This document shows positions 33,370 to 34,309 of a stretch of DNA of 34,309 nt, in pieces (position 1 is the stretch's first letter; every line of letters begins with the position of its first letter). The notes under the pieces were generated by a model. That model was not told where the DNA came from. It did no database searches and was given only the letters and a program-made list of their open reading frames with translations. This DNA comes from Myroides albus (lineage in GTDB: Bacteria; Bacteroidota; Bacteroidia; Flavobacteriales; Flavobacteriaceae): NCBI RefSeq assembly GCF_009711045.1, contig NZ_WMJX01000028.1, forward strand, positions 1-34,309, read 5' to 3'. The position numbers were made by a program, and so were the translations under genes.

Positions 33370-34309
33370 ATGAAAAAAAATATTATACCATTGTTGGCAT
33401 TGTTTGGAACAATGACTGTTTATGCTCAAACAGGAATCGGTACACCACTACCAAATGCTAGTGCTGAGCTAGAAATAGGCTCCAAAAATAAAGGGGTTTT
33501 GATACCACGAGTTGAGTTAAAGAGTAGTTTAGATTTAACTACTATTGTTAAAGATGGAGATTATCCAGAAAGTTTATTAGTTTACAATACAGGAAGTACA
33601 ACCCTTGAAGCAGGATTTTACTTTTGGTCAAATGCTAAGTGGAATGCTTTGGTTTCAAATAGTACATTATATACTTATATTAAAGAAACAGCTCAAGATG
33701 GCAATGTATCAATTACTAATGAAGGTGATAATAATTTTACTTTTAAATGGATTGATAAATCAACTAAAGAGGAGAAAGAGGTTTCTATCAGTGATTTAGT
33801 AAAAGAGTTTGAAACAGTGACTACTTTAGCTCCTGGTACAGGTACTGAAAAGGCTATTTTAGTTTATAAAAATGAGGATAGCACAACACCTGATACAGAA
33901 ATAGATCTTACAAAACTACTTAAAGATAGTAAAGAGTTTAATGAGTTTTTGAAAGTATTCGTTAGTTCTGCAAGTATCACTGAAACAGAAACAAGTATAA
34001 TTGCTGTGATGAATGGTACTAAAAAGACAGGTGTCTATAAGTACTATAACGAAAAGAGAGCAGATTCGAATTATGAGCCTGTAGAGATAACAGTAGTGGG
34101 TGACGTAATGAATAACTTCGAAGATATTATCAACAATGAAGATGTTAAGAAGATATTTAATGATTACTTCACAACTAATCCGCCAGCAGGAGGAACAGTT
34201 ACATATACCTTTGAGAATGACAAACACATCTTTAATTATACAGATAAGGATGGTAAGCCTCAGACTTTAGATATGTCTAAGGTAGTTAAGGACTACGAAA
34301 CTTTAACTA
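33370..34309 (+). CDS. Large exported repetitive surface protein, 3' end outside the window
   Basis: The frame is open from the ATG at 33370 to the window end: 313 codons plus one base. The signal peptide MKKNIIPLLALFGTMTVYAQ is cleaved after Gln20. TGIGTPLPNASAELEIGSKN leading to KGVLIPRVEL is the typical opening of long flavobacterial surface proteins, some adhesin-like. Later parts repeat: NFTFKWIDKSTKEEKEVSIS and DLVKEFETVTTL (122-153) resemble HIFNYTDKDGKPQTLDMSKV and VKDYETLT (286-313), spaced about 163 residues. Asp, Glu, Asn and Thr dominate. It is probably a repeat adhesin or matrix protein. The rest of the gene is not in the window. Confidence 0.75.
   Translation, partial: MKKNIIPLLALFGTMTVYAQTGIGTPLPNASAELEIGSKNKGVLIPRVELKSSLDLTTIVKDGDYPESLLVYNTGSTTLEAGFYFWSNAKWNALVSNSTLYTYIKETAQDGNVSITNEGDNNFTFKWIDKSTKEEKEVSISDLVKEFETVTTLAPGTGTEKAILVYKNEDSTTPDTEIDLTKLLKDSKEFNEFLKVFVSSASITETETSIIAVMNGTKKTGVYKYYNEKRADSNYEPVEITVVGDVMNNFEDIINNEDVKKIFNDYFTTNPPAGGTVTYTFENDKHIFNYTDKDGKPQTLDMSKVVKDYETLT

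Overview
The window reads as chromosome of a low-GC member of the Bacteroidetes, most likely Flavobacteriaceae and plausibly Myroides-like. The genus is an inference from gene content, not proven. Supporting signs are Bacteroidetes-type -7 promoter elements (TAnnTTTG) ahead of several genes, a b558-type succinate dehydrogenase with a long flavoprotein, outer-membrane barrels ending in Phe, exported proteins with SxAQ-type signal cleavage sites, and few Shine-Dalgarno sequences. There is no sign of phage, integrase, IS element, tRNA, rRNA or CRISPR array. Most of the window is housekeeping and stress genes interleaved with small poorly known genes and remnants.

Layout. 1-3.6 kb: a medium-chain-type acyl-CoA ligase, then divergent pabB/pabA (aminodeoxychorismate synthase, folate). 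4-5.4 kb: an MdtD-like MFS exporter, followed by a decayed GNAT acetyltransferase. 5.8-6.4 kb: a gene-poor stretch with a palindromic repeat element. 6.4-7.3 kb: an unknown lipoprotein. 7.6-12.2 kb: sdhC-sdhA-sdhB followed almost without a gap by an outer-membrane porin. 12.4-14.8 kb: photolyase and an exported choloylglycine hydrolase/penicillin V acylase-type amidase, then a remnant of an acyltransferase-3 gene. 15-21 kb, minus strand: an M28-like exported protein with altered active-site motifs, a large WG-repeat/Sel1-repeat protein and catalase. 21.4-24.1 kb: an acetyltransferase with a disturbed 5' end, two small membrane proteins and an AraC regulator. 24.1-28 kb, plus strand: a lipoprotein tyrosine phosphatase, an exported unknown, a DUF4328 membrane protein, an unknown cytoplasmic protein and an SDR oxidoreductase. 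28-30.7 kb: a MocR/GabR-type regulator divergent from an SMR transporter, and a GNAT protein. 30.8-32.6 kb: a Crp/Fnr-family regulator, a small barrel protein and a DoxX protein. 32.7-33.4 kb: a second copy of the repeat. 33.4 kb to the end: the 5' part of a large repetitive exported surface protein, cut off by the window edge.

The best leads are: (1) a MocR-family regulator in which the PLP-binding lysine is histidine, divergent from an SMR transporter; (2) an SDR whose catalytic tyrosine is phenylalanine and an M28 homolog lacking the Glu-Glu motif; (3) two related palindromic intergenic elements 27 kb apart; (4) a 14-bp perfect palindrome just upstream of a promoter serving a barrel-DoxX pair next to a Crp/Fnr regulator; (5) the AraC/phosphatase/DUF4328 cluster. 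None of these is proven to be a new system. All positions and residues were read by eye, and no database search was possible.
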